Source: Amphiura filiformis
Lineage: Eukaryota > Echinodermata > Ophiuroidea > Amphilepidida > Amphiuridae
Assembly: GCF_039555335.1 (NCBI RefSeq)
Contig: NW_027305497.1
Span: forward strand, 775,501-839,500
Reading direction: 5' to 3'
DNA length: 64,000 nucleotides
Part shown: piece after piece, positions 63,001 to 64,000 of the stretch
Layout: every line of letters begins with the position of its first letter
Position numbering within the stretch: the first letter of the stretch is position 1
The notes under the pieces: model-generated
The model's database searches: none
Told to the model about the DNA's origin: nothing
The model's input: the letters and a program-made list of their open reading frames with translations, nothing else
Position numbers and translations under genes: made by a program

Positions 63001-64000
63001 ACACTCTGCAGGCGGTGCAAGCAGGAGGTCAAATTAGCTGCCATCGAAATGGACTTGGAATACCATCTGCAACCTTTAACAGAATAACTCGTTTATGACT
63101 TGCGATCTCATCCCTATCAGACGATAAGGAGACATCAAGTTCAGCAAGCAGATCAACAACGTCGCACTGTGTTACGTCAGTAACTTCTTGCCCACCCTCT
63201 ACGTTTCCTGGAAGATTTCATCATTGGCGATGAAGCAGAGTTTGCAATAAATGTTTTCACAAGTCCTCCTGATGAACTTCAGAGACGCATAATTACACAA
63301 GTTGACATTCTCAGGCAGGACAGACATCTCATTAGACGTGGTGTGAACGCCATGTTGATAAGAGCCGAAATCTGCATACAGAAGAATTGTGGGCATGTGG
63401 AAGACTACGACTAAAACTGTCAATAACTGTAAACAGTAAAGAAAGTGGTGAGACTTTTTTGTGATTTGTATGTTGTTTTGATTTTGATTGACTTCGCGCA
63501 ACTGCTTTTTGTACTCGGTTCACAAAAGTAGCCACCAAATTCTTATTATTGGTCACACGTTAGTGATTTTTCAGCTATAGGAGGACAAGATGTTGATTAA
63601 GTTATCAACTAGAGAATTTTGACCACATATCTCATACTTTTTAATCTAGCGGCATTTTTCAAACTGTATACTTAATTTTGATACACCCTGTATCCTAAAT
63701 GTTGACCTTGTCATCGGTTTATAACGTAAATACAAAAGTTTTTCAATTCATTCCAAATTAAAATCATATTACCAATCAATTATTTTATTTTATTCTATAC
63801 CGACCTGATATGGTATGTTGCCACATTGACTGTTGCCAGCTTGTCATTCATCGTATGCTTTTCTTTTATGAACATGGTGCGATTATTTATCATGTTTTCA
63901 TATCATCAGGATAATAAATTGTTTCATATCCATGAATGTGAAAGAAAATCAAACGCAATGATAATTTAAACAACTACGTAATACCAATACTTACCTCCTG
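17866..64000 (-). CDS. FN3-repeat single-pass receptor with TKL/MAP3K-like Ser/Thr kinase domain (5' partial)
   Basis: Fifteen minus-strand exon pieces form one collinear model: an exon cut by the right edge, FN3-A (one exon), FN3-B and FN3-C (two exons each), a second B-C pair, FN3-D (two exons), a transmembrane exon, a 45-bp exon and a kinase exon. Every junction that can be tested agrees in phase, and the FN3 domain borders are all phase 1, the usual metazoan rule. The protein would sit in the plasma membrane with FN3 repeats outside, probably binding a protein ligand, and a kinase inside. The kinase has HRDLKVSN and GTWRYMAPE, that is Ser/Thr TKL type rather than receptor tyrosine kinase. 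The signal peptide and 5' exons are beyond the window and the C-terminal exon is not found. FN3-D is interrupted by a hAT element. Linkage of kinase to receptor is inferred from order, strand and phase. Confidence 0.72.
18701..19220. other. Intron before the kinase exon
   Basis: It is AT-rich with no recognised repeat. The part next to the acceptor stays open in the kinase frame for 30 codons. Confidence 0.4.
19221..19265 (-). CDS. Small juxtamembrane exon (15 codons)
   Basis: The acceptor TGCAATTCAG and donor TTG|GTAAGT bound ITGTTMADNEDLSAL, phase 0-0, matching both the transmembrane exon (ends phase 0) and the kinase exon (starts phase 0). It could be an alternative cassette; skipping keeps the frame. 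Because it contains an ATG in frame it might also serve as the first coding exon of a receptor-less kinase isoform. Confidence 0.5.
19337..19434. repeat. Tandem duplication, ~50-bp unit, two copies
   Basis: CTTGTCTTTTAACACCAAAA followed by ATAGAAATTATTTTAATATG repeats once directly, with one base change. Confidence 0.85.
19478..20160 (+). pseudogene. Coding-like but broken segment, family not recognised
   Basis: A frame from about 19480 reads RTIGREIPEEKKKLVRWNGV to YARAVQGNLLHRIYK and stops at 19692. Further coding-like text with stops follows (NNFHVNSLHDIDTSPSPANL, NQIVFPPQILKTAKITES). Composition looks like decayed protein-coding sequence, perhaps a processed pseudogene or transposon ORF. 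I do not recognise the family. Confidence 0.3.
20154..20530. repeat. Dispersed repeat, inverted relative of 61070-61445
   Basis: GAGAGTTTGCGAAATGAAGT, GGATTTCTTGCT, ATGGGCGATCAAAA and GCGCTAATCTCCTTATCATA all recur in reverse complement and in the matching order at 61.07-61.45 kb. It is non-coding. Confidence 0.6.
20795..21600. repeat. Repeats built on a TAAGACGCCTGCAGGATTAT unit
   Basis: TAAGACGCCTGCAGGATTAT plus TAGCGGCCACAACGCATAGA occurs at 20797 and 21284, and a diverged copy (AAGACGTTTGCAGGATTATT) at 21452. The last two head ~165-bp direct repeats (GGAATCGGACCCC, ACTGGTGAT, ATCCAGTCCGTC). Between them, 20940-21130 holds an inverted pair TCGCACGAGTCC / GGACTCGTGCGA. Confidence 0.6.
21707..21861 (-). 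CDS. Receptor transmembrane exon
   Basis: Acceptor TTTACAG and donor CAT|GTGAGT, phase 1 to 0. The translation ESSSSSLTSIQAKWAV continues into a hydrophobic helix GGVVVIIIAIIIVLLVILY, then the basic stop-transfer KVRRQR and SAPDISMLH. This is a standard single-pass type I segment: serine-rich stalk outside, positive charges inside. Confidence 0.85.
22362..23467 (-). pseudogene. Membrane-proximal FN3 second-half exon, split by a hAT element
   Basis: The acceptor TTTTAATACAG starts ITYTEQKDDANDTLTQKT and the exon runs to LDAATTYDITIRAN and ATMSVTT, where the hAT element (22375-23273) begins. Five bases after the element the donor AAAAG|GTACCT follows. Without the element and one 8-bp duplication the exon would be 199 bp, phase 0 to 1, exactly the phase pattern of the other FN3 second-half exons and compatible with the transmembrane exon. 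With the element it gains stops. A GTAACT inside the duplication could act as a cryptic donor, but it would give the wrong phase. Confidence 0.75.
22375..23273. mobile_element. hAT-type non-autonomous element, 8-bp TSD GTAGTTAC
   Basis: The ends CAGGGCCGTTCCTAGG and CGGAACGGCCCTG are inverted. The flanks 22367-22374 and 23274-23281 are both GTAGTTAC. The interior is strongly pyrimidine-rich (22870-23220, CTTTTCTCC runs) with no intact transposase; the long open frames over the CT-rich part are compositional. Confidence 0.85.
23468..24857. other. Intron within FN3-D, includes a GA-rich tract
   Basis: 24030-24290 is purine-rich (GAGAGAGAGA, GGGGAGGGCGAGG, GGAGAAGGAG) on the plus strand, hence a pyrimidine tract in the transcript. 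Nothing else is recognised. Confidence 0.5.
24858..24964 (-). CDS. FN3-D first-half exon
   Basis: Acceptor TTTCTTCTCAG, donor CAG|GTATGT, phase 1 to 0. SSEPRNLTVTQVTASSVTVE followed by WTRPLSPNGVLKYYQ is a textbook FN3 start (P..L.V......V.V.W..P...NG....Y). Confidence 0.9.
25086..25155 (-). CDS. FN3-C' second-half exon (70 bp)
   Basis: Acceptor ATGTATAG, donor G|GTAGGG, phase 0 to 1. VSAIAGDGLQSPWSKIEKIT then EEG is the end of an FN3 domain. It has the same length and phase as its cassette partner at 35233-35302. Confidence 0.85.
25156..26865. other. Intron in FN3-C', no recognised element
   Basis: The intron sequence just upstream of the small exon (TTTTGATAAGTGCGTTGTAT) resembles the corresponding intron at ~35.4 kb, a remnant of the cassette duplication. 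A GA/AAG-rich stretch lies at 26735-26835. Confidence 0.5.
26866..27092 (-). CDS. FN3-C' first-half exon
   Basis: Acceptor TTTATGCAG, donor CAG|GTATGT, 227 bp, phase 1 to 0. PGPSNLRARNADLNSITIEW is followed by an FN3 core with IEYRIKGGTYESV and TYEIQ. It is collinear with 37357-37583. Confidence 0.9.
27127..28120. mobile_element. Tc1/mariner-type element, GGGTCATTCAAAAGTTC ends (copy 2)
   Basis: AGAGGGTCATTCAAAAGTTC at the left is mirrored by GAACTTTTTGAATGACCCTC at the right, with TA on both outer sides. Subterminal CATCTCTGTTA pairs with TAACAGAGATG. The 994-bp interior has no intact transposase. Confidence 0.7.
28355..28483 (-). CDS. FN3-B' second-half exon
   Basis: Acceptor ATATTACAG, donor G|GTAAGG, 129 bp, phase 1 to 1. 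FTQGTNITFYNLLLCIEYYF then VVAADTDMGIGASSDPISAG. It has the same length as 45466-45594 and about 80 percent of its residues are identical. Confidence 0.9.
28800..29100. repeat. AGTCCGACAC repeat cluster, left of the RTE block
   Basis: CGCTAGTCCGACA-type words occur six or seven times. The same motif in the opposite orientation (CGGACTAGTGCAGTGTCGGA) clusters at 34250-34490, so the two clusters form an inverted pair around the LINE block. Confidence 0.55.
29104..33300 (-). mobile_element. RTE-type LINE (apurinic endonuclease + RT), frameshifted, interrupted at 31912-33080
   Basis: Minus-strand pieces in order: a start near 33260 leading to FKPLVVSTYNVR, then (after the inserted copy) TLHQQGKTHKLFTG, VGVQEHC, IYAPTESATSGEKDSF, VIGDFNARIG, LDHILV and SDHRI (endonuclease); TNKAAGLDCAITTEAL, NNYRGITLMS, NQAGFRPGRSCAQQ, FIDFKKAFDSINR, GVLQG and FADDIALLE (reverse transcriptase); then a C-terminal YGCESRVIS to WRNFVVACFAAE. 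Several frame changes (near 31040, 30700, 29990 and 29320) show it is inactive. The clade is RTE-like by motif feel; a tree is needed. It lies in a receptor intron in sense orientation. Confidence 0.8.
31912..33080 (+). mobile_element. 5'-truncated RTE-type LINE copy with 9-bp TSD, nested in the minus-strand copy
   Basis: An open frame of 383 codons runs from LRRIMEGFKEYQLP, inside the RT domain, through VDFKKAFDSINR, GVLQGDVLAPFLF, FADDIALLE and YGCESWVITKDMENK to ACSAAD and a TGA-repeat tail (TGATGATGATGATGATGATG). ACGCACATT flanks it at 31903-31911 and 33081-33089. Truncated 5' end, microsatellite tail and target duplication are the hallmarks of target-primed reverse transcription. Because the frame is unbroken, the insertion is young. 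Confidence 0.9.
33301..34249. other. Probable 5' region of the minus-strand LINE and flank
   Basis: 33300-33600 is relatively GC-rich and probably 5'UTR of the LINE. Further right, short direct similarities (TTTAAACAGTA.CTGAT at 33755 and 33970; GGATTCGAGAA at 33825 and 34038) show small duplications. No gene is recognised. Confidence 0.35.
34250..34490. repeat. CGGACTAGTGCAGTGTCGGA repeat cluster, right of the RTE block
   Basis: Several TCGGACTA..GCAGTGT units occur, inverted relative to 28800-29100. The host repeat may be a fold-back element into which the LINE inserted. Confidence 0.5.
34968..35120 (-). CDS. FN3-B' first-half exon
   Basis: Acceptor TTAATCCAG, donor G|GTGAGT, 153 bp, phase 1 to 1. 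IPAPYSVDYQVINGNLRFTW then SQVDCAQTSSCTSVECYNYR and LSGDKRNDTI. Extra cysteines (C..SSC and C) are shared with the partner exon 46230-46376, suggesting a conserved disulphide in this FN3 subtype. Confidence 0.88.
35233..35302 (-). CDS. FN3-C second-half exon (70 bp)
   Basis: Acceptor ATACATAG, donor G|GTAGGA, phase 0 to 1. LSANGDEGLQSPWSEIETIT then EEG. It is the cassette partner of 25086-25155. Confidence 0.87.
35303..36690. other. Intron in FN3-C, nothing recognised
   Basis: No ORF or RNA is supported. GGTGGTACTACACCCTC at 36432 resembles a DNA-transposon end, but no partner was found. At 36690-36780 the text GGGGCCAAAATGGG plus AAGGCACATTTATA resembles the 57-58.8-kb satellite. Confidence 0.4.
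36785..37211. repeat. (GAA)n microsatellite, ~125 pure units plus GAGAAG head
   Basis: A GAGAAG-type head (36785-36826) is followed by ~385 bp of nearly pure GAA. On the receptor-gene sense strand it is (TTC)n, starting 146 bp after the donor of the exon 37357-37583. Open frames in it (poly-Glu, poly-Ser, poly-Phe, poly-Arg) are artefacts. Confidence 0.97.
37357..37583 (-). CDS. FN3-C first-half exon
   Basis: Acceptor TTTATGCAG, donor CGG|GTATGG, 227 bp, phase 1 to 0. LPEPSNLRALNADLNNITIE is followed by IEYGIKGGTYETV and TYVIR. An alternative donor 13 bp downstream (G|GTACAA) would break the phase match. Partner of 26866-27092. Confidence 0.88.
38270..38420 (-). pseudogene. Short CR1/L2-type reverse-transcriptase relic
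   Basis: The minus strand reads FPNFLISLDYSKAFDCKSHN and ILISKLKTTYV, the RT motif LDYSKAFDxxxHxxLxxKL, in an otherwise decayed context. It is separate from the intact LINE next to it. Confidence 0.6.
39049..42363 (-). CDS. LINE ORF2: endonuclease-reverse transcriptase, 1104 codons, unbroken
   Basis: Residues 1-155 are Asn/Ser/Asp-rich and of unknown function. An APE-type endonuclease follows (about 160-375: IIHLNIASLPKYIDD, CETLLDD, IGDLNCDLLSDH, HSGVIHNGISDHSLIYF with the catalytic SDH). The reverse transcriptase is at about 640-900 (NYRPISILSVVSKIIE, NQSGFRPLHSTSTSL, ALIDLRKAFDTVNH, GVPQGSILGPLLF, and the catalytic YADDT). A C-terminal domain has CDVIWG and NIPFPS. All catalytic motifs are intact, so this copy may be recently active. 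The frame opens with GTG at 42363 overlapping the end of ORF1; the first in-frame ATG is about 60 codons in, so translation may depend on re-initiation or frameshifting. Confidence 0.9.
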   Translation of the reverse strand: MEKGLNENNSVNVTLSDQDYDDNSVNINHVNYSDTLTTNWSDFGNTHAISHHNESFAVDNDMISDVSNNVDNNIQIENDIDANVSKKNTFSYRNVSKHDYSDISDVEVCSSNDNTNTCTVFPCSTSSNDAFMSPSNTYVLNDNTSDCKHNVKSIPNVKGTKIIHLNIASLPKYIDDIRYVAHINNIDIIGLCETLLDDTFSDSEVSIDNFSIHRSDRNRGGGGVAVYIKDNINYNIRHDLMPNDLEIICIELMPQHCKPYIMIYWYRVPNSSIDLFNHIDTVLSKVDSENKDYFLIGDLNCDLLSDHPHCYTKKLMDLSSFYNLNQLIKEPTRITQYSKTLIDHIHTSNSSKVTHSGVIHNGISDHSLIYFIKGKEQHLNNGHKYVKSRSYKQFDHYSFVDELKNVSWASVYQAANVDLALDKFESIFLNVANNHAPLKKRRVKPNTSPWLTPAVTNLMRDRDNAKCNAIKSNKSEDWAHYRAIKNTVTSAIRKSKRTYLTDSLASCKGNTKKTWQQLRHIVPSKKSYSKINCIKTKDGEVSNNKEISNELNKFFTSIGSNLAAELGRNDTCKYNNGCDDDVNNVMSFDIIPVTVDYVLKQLCNIPTNKATGLDEISAKLLKAGAHVIAPILTHIINYSIMSCTFPTNWKKAKVTPIFKSGQHCDPNNYRPISILSVVSKIIERAIFDQFYTYLNSHSLISPNQSGFRPLHSTSTSLASITEDWYGAINDGNIIGIALIDLRKAFDTVNHNILIQKLKHFGVSKYSIGWFKSYLSNRTQATFVNGTLSNFDSINYGVPQGSILGPLLFILFINDLPNCLHFSQISMYADDTIIYCSAKNDIDIVNSLNNDLSSIKLWLDNNKLSLNENKTKFMMMGSPQRLSKINNNSLNVHINGNAISQVYSSTHLGVIIDCNLNWHDHMENVCKKSARNISMIRRATYFVSKSTLKIIYNSIVAPHFNYCDVIWGNCSKNDSIKLQRLQARAARYICNVPWDTPGAEVLEQLKWLSLDKIRNIHLAEFMYKVTNNILPENICKLFTEKEYKYDLRRNPRNVNIPFPSNNYKKRSLSYRGATMWNNLSSSAQSSVSLASFKRLLFSDYDLNFT
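42348..44056 (-). CDS. LINE ORF1: N-terminal domain, coiled coil and SGNH-hydrolase (esterase) domain, one frameshift
   Basis: An ATG at 44056 starts MDLTRITKGVTHLWHSFNAT, a conserved-looking N-terminal module with SVQGTGHSTWVDTVLPEI at its end. A charged heptad-like stretch (RNEIRRLTDSNNDLKKQLTE then FRELRSAYVQLSSSYKEL) is probably a coiled coil. Frame changes near 43060. The second frame contains RVVLIMGDSIPKGLIGRRL, IVIVHCGTNNIH and ADGIHLKPSGLL, the GDS, GxxN and DxxH blocks of an SGNH/GDSL hydrolase, all intact. Esterase-type ORF1 proteins are known from CR1-group LINEs. The lack of an ATG at the start of the second part supports a single ancestral ORF broken by one indel. Confidence 0.8.
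44373..45424. mobile_element. Tc1/mariner-type non-autonomous element, TA target duplication
   Basis: CAGGGTGTCCCAGAAAAAGT at the left is mirrored by TTTTTTCTGGGACACCCTG at the right; TA flanks both sides (44371-44372 and 45425-45426). GTAAGTCGAGAAATAGACAT has a diverged partner near the right end. The 1,052-bp interior shows no transposase. Confidence 0.8.
45466..45594 (-). CDS. FN3-B second-half exon
   Basis: Acceptor TTATCATAG, donor G|GTAAGG, 129 bp, phase 1 to 1. FTQGTEITFETIHLCTEYYF then VVAADTNKGIGAYSDPISAG. Partner of 28355-28483. Confidence 0.9.
45595..46229. other. Intron within FN3-B, nothing recognised
   Basis: AT-rich sequence without a recognisable repeat. Confidence 0.4.
46230..46376 (-). 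CDS. FN3-B first-half exon
   Basis: Acceptor TTATTCCAG, donor G|GTGAAT, 147 bp, phase 1 to 1. IPAPSSVNYQVINENLRFAW then SRVNCTQNCTSVDGYHYRLS. Two codons shorter than its partner 34968-35120; the C..NC pair is kept. Confidence 0.88.
46590..46690 (-). repeat. tRNA-derived SINE head
   Basis: The minus strand carries an A-box-like TGGCGCAGCGA and a B-box GGGTTCAAGCCCC, 45-50 nt apart, within a poor tRNA fold (GAGAGCGAATTGGCGCAGCG onward). A tRNA-unrelated body would extend left, towards 46500. It is unlikely to be a working tRNA gene because the acceptor arms do not pair. Confidence 0.5.
46691..47754. other. Intron, nothing recognised
   Basis: AT-rich, no supported gene. The short open frames have no conserved motif. 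Confidence 0.4.
47755..47850 (+). repeat. tRNA-Ser/Leu-like SINE head
   Basis: TGGCCGAGCGGTCTAAGGCG is a typical long-variable-arm tRNA A-box region, and TTGTTCGAAACC fits a weak B box. No clean cloverleaf can be drawn. The (ATTT)n array follows. Confidence 0.5.
47907..48111. repeat. (ATTT)n microsatellite in two blocks
   Basis: TTATTTATTTAT tetranucleotide arrays at 47915-48030 and 48062-48111 are separated by a ~30-bp unique segment. They sit between two tRNA-like segments. Confidence 0.95.
48268..48335 (+). repeat. tRNA-like segment with A and B boxes
   Basis: TTGGCTTAGTGA (A box) and GCCGGGTTCGATTCCCACC (strong B box) are spaced as in a tRNA. The rest does not fold into a cloverleaf, so it is called a tRNA-derived SINE piece. 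Confidence 0.5.
48336..49064. other. Intron; relative of 9930-10050
   Basis: 48640-48740 (ATAACTGCTAAATTGTTAGT, AATGACT, GTGAGGTCAAATTTGGG) resembles 9930-10050 (ATAACTTCTAAATTGTTGGT and GTGAGGTCAAATTTGTG), a dispersed repeat of unknown type. Confidence 0.4.
49065..49541. mobile_element. Fold-back MITE with ~40-bp arms
   Basis: TGTACCTCAATTTTGAGTAT to CGGGCTTTACGTG is mirrored by CACGTAAAGCCCGTGCGACA to TTGAGGTACA. A second nested pair (CTCTTCCTGTACACAGGACC; GTCCCGAGTACAGGAAGAGT) lies inside. The element can fold almost end to end. Superfamily unknown. Confidence 0.6.
49789..50082 (-). CDS. FN3-A exon: a complete FN3 domain in one exon
   Basis: Acceptor TTTGATAAAG, donor AG|GTAGGC, 294 bp, phase 1 to 1. 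KPGSPRNVSTTFINTTTLVF, then EWDGPPCGQRGADITTYIVT and GLSPDTEYSFTVQSQATM, ending VITRTLKS. It holds all the FN3 core positions (P, W, Y, L.P.T.Y.F.V). Confidence 0.92.
50083..50641. other. Intron, contains a perfect palindrome at 50612-50646
   Basis: ACGGTAAGAGGATTTTAATC then CTCTTACCGT is an exact inverted repeat next to the MITE hosting the Merlin element. Otherwise nothing is recognised. Confidence 0.5.
50642..50760. repeat. Left half of a MITE split by the Merlin element
   Basis: ACCGTCGAAGTGATGTAATA, CTATAGCAATAGATGAATAC and CAGGTTGCCTGATCACCTGT match the left half of 8274-8596. The right half resumes at 56432. The last 8 bases (ATGTGTTG) are the target duplication. Confidence 0.75.
50920..51430. 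repeat. (AAAT)n-type low-complexity block inside the Merlin element
   Basis: Repeated AATAAATAAATAAATAATTA with variants and embedded AAAGGCCTAAATAA units. It is non-coding. Confidence 0.85.
51431..52265. repeat. Satellite inside the Merlin element, ~130-bp unit, about six copies
   Basis: AAACGGAATAAATAGCATGA recurs at about 51518, 51682, 51809, 51940, 52071 and 52201. Each unit contains the inverted partner ATAGCATTTATTCCGTAG ~50 bp later, so every unit can form a hairpin. Later units are nearly identical. Confidence 0.85.
52338..53178. repeat. ~840-bp palindrome with a hairpin-repeat core, inside the Merlin element
   Basis: The left arm (52338-52545: AATAAGCCCCCCTGGAACAA, ACTCTCCTAGCCCCTCTTTT) is mirrored by the right arm (52975-53178: AAAAAGAGGGGCTAGGAGAG, TTGTTCCAGGGGGGCTTGTT). 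The core has about four units of ~106 bp starting TTATATTAGTCCCTTAATAA and ending CCTATTAAGGGACTAATATA. Each unit is a hairpin whose arms resemble the transposon's outer ends (TTGTCCCTTAATAGGCCCGT). Confidence 0.85.
53248..53640 (+). CDS. Merlin accessory ORF, 130 residues, unknown function
   Basis: The ATG at 53248 has an alternative at 53266 (MDAQESRNRRIYSL). The protein is basic and rich in Arg, Leu, Trp and aromatic residues: DDIQDIVGAARHWPRIIRRL, FWSRNLTHFQRILVCSFCYV, then HLCRDRAAINHISSLFRLFE and a C-terminal YEYLDGTVRLYTHRSDRR. It looks like a compact helical protein that could bind nucleic acid; no known domain is recognised. It sits between the left palindrome and the transposase, same strand, 660 bp upstream. 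Merlin elements usually encode only a transposase, so this is either an accessory factor or a captured gene. Confidence 0.65.
   Translation: MDYNFVMDAQESRNRRIYSLWDDIQDIVGAARHWPRIIRRLFWSRNLTHFQRILVCSFCYVNGLNPVVFREWADLLHLCRDRAAINHISSLFRLFESGRNYRLYAYNITMGRYEYLDGTVRLYTHRSDRR
53641..54302 (+). promoter_or_regulatory. Spacer between the two Merlin ORFs, possible transposase promoter
   Basis: 660 bp without an ORF. No defined TATA or initiator can be assigned; an AT-rich stretch lies at 54080-54260 just before the transposase ATG. Confidence 0.25.
54303..55916 (+). CDS. Merlin transposase (ISXO2-like DDE family), 537 residues
   Basis: The ATG follows the sequence CAAGCATC. Residues 63-86 form a zinc-ribbon-like C..C...C plus C86 (MKCKKCGGPC, WRC). 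The ISXO2/IS1595-type catalytic core spans about 165-330: first Asp in VEIDESHFGKKH (D173), second in IYTDGWSGY (D237), Glu in NTIEGTW (E289). All three are present. The acidic insert VVEEEEEVI before the Glu is unusual. Residues ~405-475 are proline-rich (PSPGPSPPPGPS repeats), and the C-terminus is basic (KKRPKKFRRRQQKQGKKKV), a probable nuclear-localisation signal. The enzyme would cut and paste the element via its inverted ends. The frame is intact and intron-free, suggesting a recent arrival. No host-gene features are seen. Confidence 0.92.
   Translation: MDAATTRERGGFFRDYQVNPDEISFKSFENAWTFHAFFLRGPFIWVPWLIAQGILANNDQMKCKKCGGPCSLQKREKKIDGFTWRCKENKNHETSVRHGSFFSESKHAVPDKLLFVKNYLDKLSLKRCSQFSNVAYKSTAVEWGKDIRNVFMQYVREQVISNNMKLSGIVEIDESHFGKKHKYHKGKVTSKIDVWIVGLVERGSGKIILYPVESRDKATMNKIVTRHVEQGSTIYTDGWSGYSGLNGIGYRHFSVIHKDGYTKRYRNAATGEVVEEEEEVIIVHTNTIEGTWQTAKEHFKVRRGVEISTFEGHVAELIWRNHHRGDPGDIYESFQFLLNHTYNHQGPPPDLDDQGTLFDTWKGVEDSDKIHAELPTISRMQMAAEHDHPYSSSAPEDDAQPGSEPGSSPSPPGPSPGPSPPPGPSPGPSPPPGPSPPPGPSPPPAPGPSPPPPQGPPPPPPPSSDCIPSTSGTSATRGYRHLYCPAGWVVHESSDEFQEDRKKRPKKFRRRQQKQGKKKVCKNLHEIYPLSSDSDFE
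55917..56330. repeat. Merlin 3' region with short direct repeats
   Basis: GATCTGTTGCTGTTGAACTT-type units containing CGTGATTGTTGGACTTTACA and AATGAAG are repeated three times between 55940 and 56140. The region leads to the right inverted end. Confidence 0.6.
56432..56650. repeat. Right half of the MITE split by the Merlin element
   Basis: It starts with the ATGTGTTG duplication, then CAATCATAGATTGAATACGC, GCGAGTGATCAGCATTTCTT and ATTCATCTATTGCTATGGTA, matching the right half of 8274-8596 and ending in a partner of the left half. Confidence 0.75.
56740..57150. repeat. Two short tandem repeats
   Basis: ACTTAAAATAAAGAAATTGT plus AAAAAGTC occurs at 56757 and 56867. GAGGGAGTATGTAAATTA and GGAACAGCC recur four times between 56990 and 57145 (the last copy is partial). 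Confidence 0.7.
57230..58780. repeat. Satellite array, ~144-148-bp unit, about nine copies
   Basis: AACGGCCGGCCCTATGTTTT recurs at about 57450, 57598, 57742, 57886, 58030, 58178 and 58322, with outer degenerate copies. Each unit also has GGGGCCCTGGGGCCCATA and ATGGGGCTCATATGTACATA. Units alternate between two types (TTTACTGAGTAA and TTGATGAGAAA), suggesting a ~290-bp higher-order repeat. A dispersed piece lies at 36690-36780. Confidence 0.88.
58910..59465. mobile_element. MITE rich in TGACGTATTTGC motifs
   Basis: CGCATACTGACGTATT-type ends (58912 ATCACATACTGACGTATTCG; 59444-59465 AATACGTCAGTATGCGATAA) are inverted. Inside, about seven TCACATAGTGACGTATTTGC variants are in direct orientation. 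Confidence 0.55.
59499..61033. mobile_element. Tc1/mariner-type element, TA target duplication, ~115-bp TIRs
   Basis: CGAGGGTTGGTCAATAATAT at the left is mirrored by TTATTGACCAGCCCTCG at the right; further in, TCATGCATGACTTAGATGAC pairs with AGCCATCCAAGTCATGCATGA-type sequence. TA lies outside both ends. No intact transposase is found. A TGTGAYG-family MITE is nested inside at 60438. Confidence 0.8.
60438..60689. mobile_element. MITE, TGTGAYG family, best-preserved copy
   Basis: TGTGATGCGATCAAGCAAAA and TTTTGCTTGATCGCATCACA are perfect inverted ends. The inversion continues inward (TCAGTCGGAACTCGGAAATA against ATTTTCGAGTTCCGACTGA). Confidence 0.85.
61070..61445. repeat. Dispersed repeat, inverted relative of 20154-20530
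   Basis: TATGATAAGGAGATTGGCGC, TTGATCGCCCA, AGAAATCCAATCGATATAT and AACTTCATTTCGCAAACTCT match 20.15-20.53 kb in reverse complement, in order. Confidence 0.6.
61565..62324 (+). pseudogene. 5'-truncated LINE reverse-transcriptase relic
   Basis: It begins inside the RT catalytic motif (FADDIALLADNLKDAQELLH), continues LSMNAKKTKAILH, FIYLGAW, DFNIRKALAWKACNSMDKIW, then after a frame change near 61885 YGVETWKITTKMRKALDGCY and LRIRRLKFAGHCARS, KHGKRTRGRPPKDYI to KQYQ and a stop. The C-terminus has the WRAKSRH ending common in related LINEs. Frameshift plus truncation make it inactive. Confidence 0.8.
62363..63690 (+). mobile_element. Tc1/mariner-type element with ~215-bp TIRs and a degenerate transposase
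   Basis: CAGGGTGTATCAAAATTAAG is mirrored by CTTAATTTTGATACACCCTG, with TA outside (62361-62362, 63691-63692). The inverted ends extend ~215 bp. The interior (62740-63420, plus strand, several frames) gives a DUF4817-like helix-turn-helix (SLAEVLRRFRQQYPNARPPS, RVAIYKNVAKYEITGTSRNL) and, after frame breaks, FIIGDEAEFAIN with a catalytic Asp and RRGVNAMLIRAEICIQKNCG. The middle of the DDE domain is deleted. Confidence 0.8.
63995..64000 (-). CDS. Edge of a further upstream receptor exon
   Basis: The last six bases followed by GTAAGTATTG on the minus strand (CAGGAG|GTAAGT) form a strong donor site. It is probably the next 5' exon of the receptor gene, continuing beyond the window. Confidence 0.4.

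Overview
The window is animal nuclear DNA: genes split by GT-AG introns, animal-type receptor and channel domains, no bacterial-style operons, and very heavy loading with microsatellites and transposons. The mix (DEG/ENaC channel, FN3 receptor, Penelope-like, CR1-type, RTE-type, Merlin, hAT and Tc1/mariner elements) fits a marine invertebrate, perhaps a deuterostome such as an echinoderm or hemichordate. That placement is an inference; nothing here fixes the species.

Two host genes are visible. (1) About 0.9-9.9 kb, plus strand: the 3' part of a DEG/ENaC-type sodium channel in six recognisable exons, ending in the GAS-containing TM2 exon and a stop at 9862-9864. At least one exon (the segment after CGCRNFYMPG) is not found. 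The fourth exon carries an unusual ~170-residue block and a reading-frame break. (2) About 17.9-64.0 kb, minus strand: a large receptor gene running off the right edge. Reading 5' to 3' it has a complete single-exon FN3 domain, then two copies of a four-exon cassette (two FN3 domains each), then a membrane-proximal FN3 domain, a transmembrane exon, a 45-bp exon and a complete kinase exon. The kinase has Ser/Thr (TKL/MAP3K-like) motifs, not tyrosine-kinase motifs. All splice phases agree from exon to exon, so the model is well supported internally although untested by RNA. The last FN3 exon is split by an 899-bp hAT element with an 8-bp target duplication.

The introns and intergenic DNA are a transposon museum. 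0-10 kb: several MITE families and a GAT microsatellite. 10.1-11.0 kb: Ty3/gypsy pol relic. 11.9-13.1 kb: a 1.2-kb near-perfect palindrome with a hammerhead-ribozyme-like motif in each arm, as in Penelope-like elements. 16.4-17.3 kb: a Penelope-like GIY-YIG endonuclease relic between inverted arms with related motifs. 29-33.3 kb: an RTE-type LINE (minus) split by a second, 5'-truncated copy (plus) with a 9-bp target duplication. 38.9-44.3 kb: an almost intact CR1-type LINE with an SGNH-hydrolase ORF1 and an unbroken 1104-codon ORF2. 44.4-45.4, 59.5-61.0 and 62.4-63.7 kb: Tc1/mariner-type elements bounded by TA.

The most striking element is at 50,761-56,431: a 5,671-bp Merlin/IS1016-type DNA transposon with inverted ends starting GGCATTGTCC, an exact 8-bp duplication ATGTGTTG, an uninterrupted ISXO2-type transposase with a proline-rich and basic tail, a second uncharacterised ORF, and an internal ~840-bp palindrome. 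The core of that palindrome is a tandem array of hairpin units resembling the transposon's own ends. A paralogous copy of its target repeat at 8.3-8.6 kb serves as an empty-site reference.
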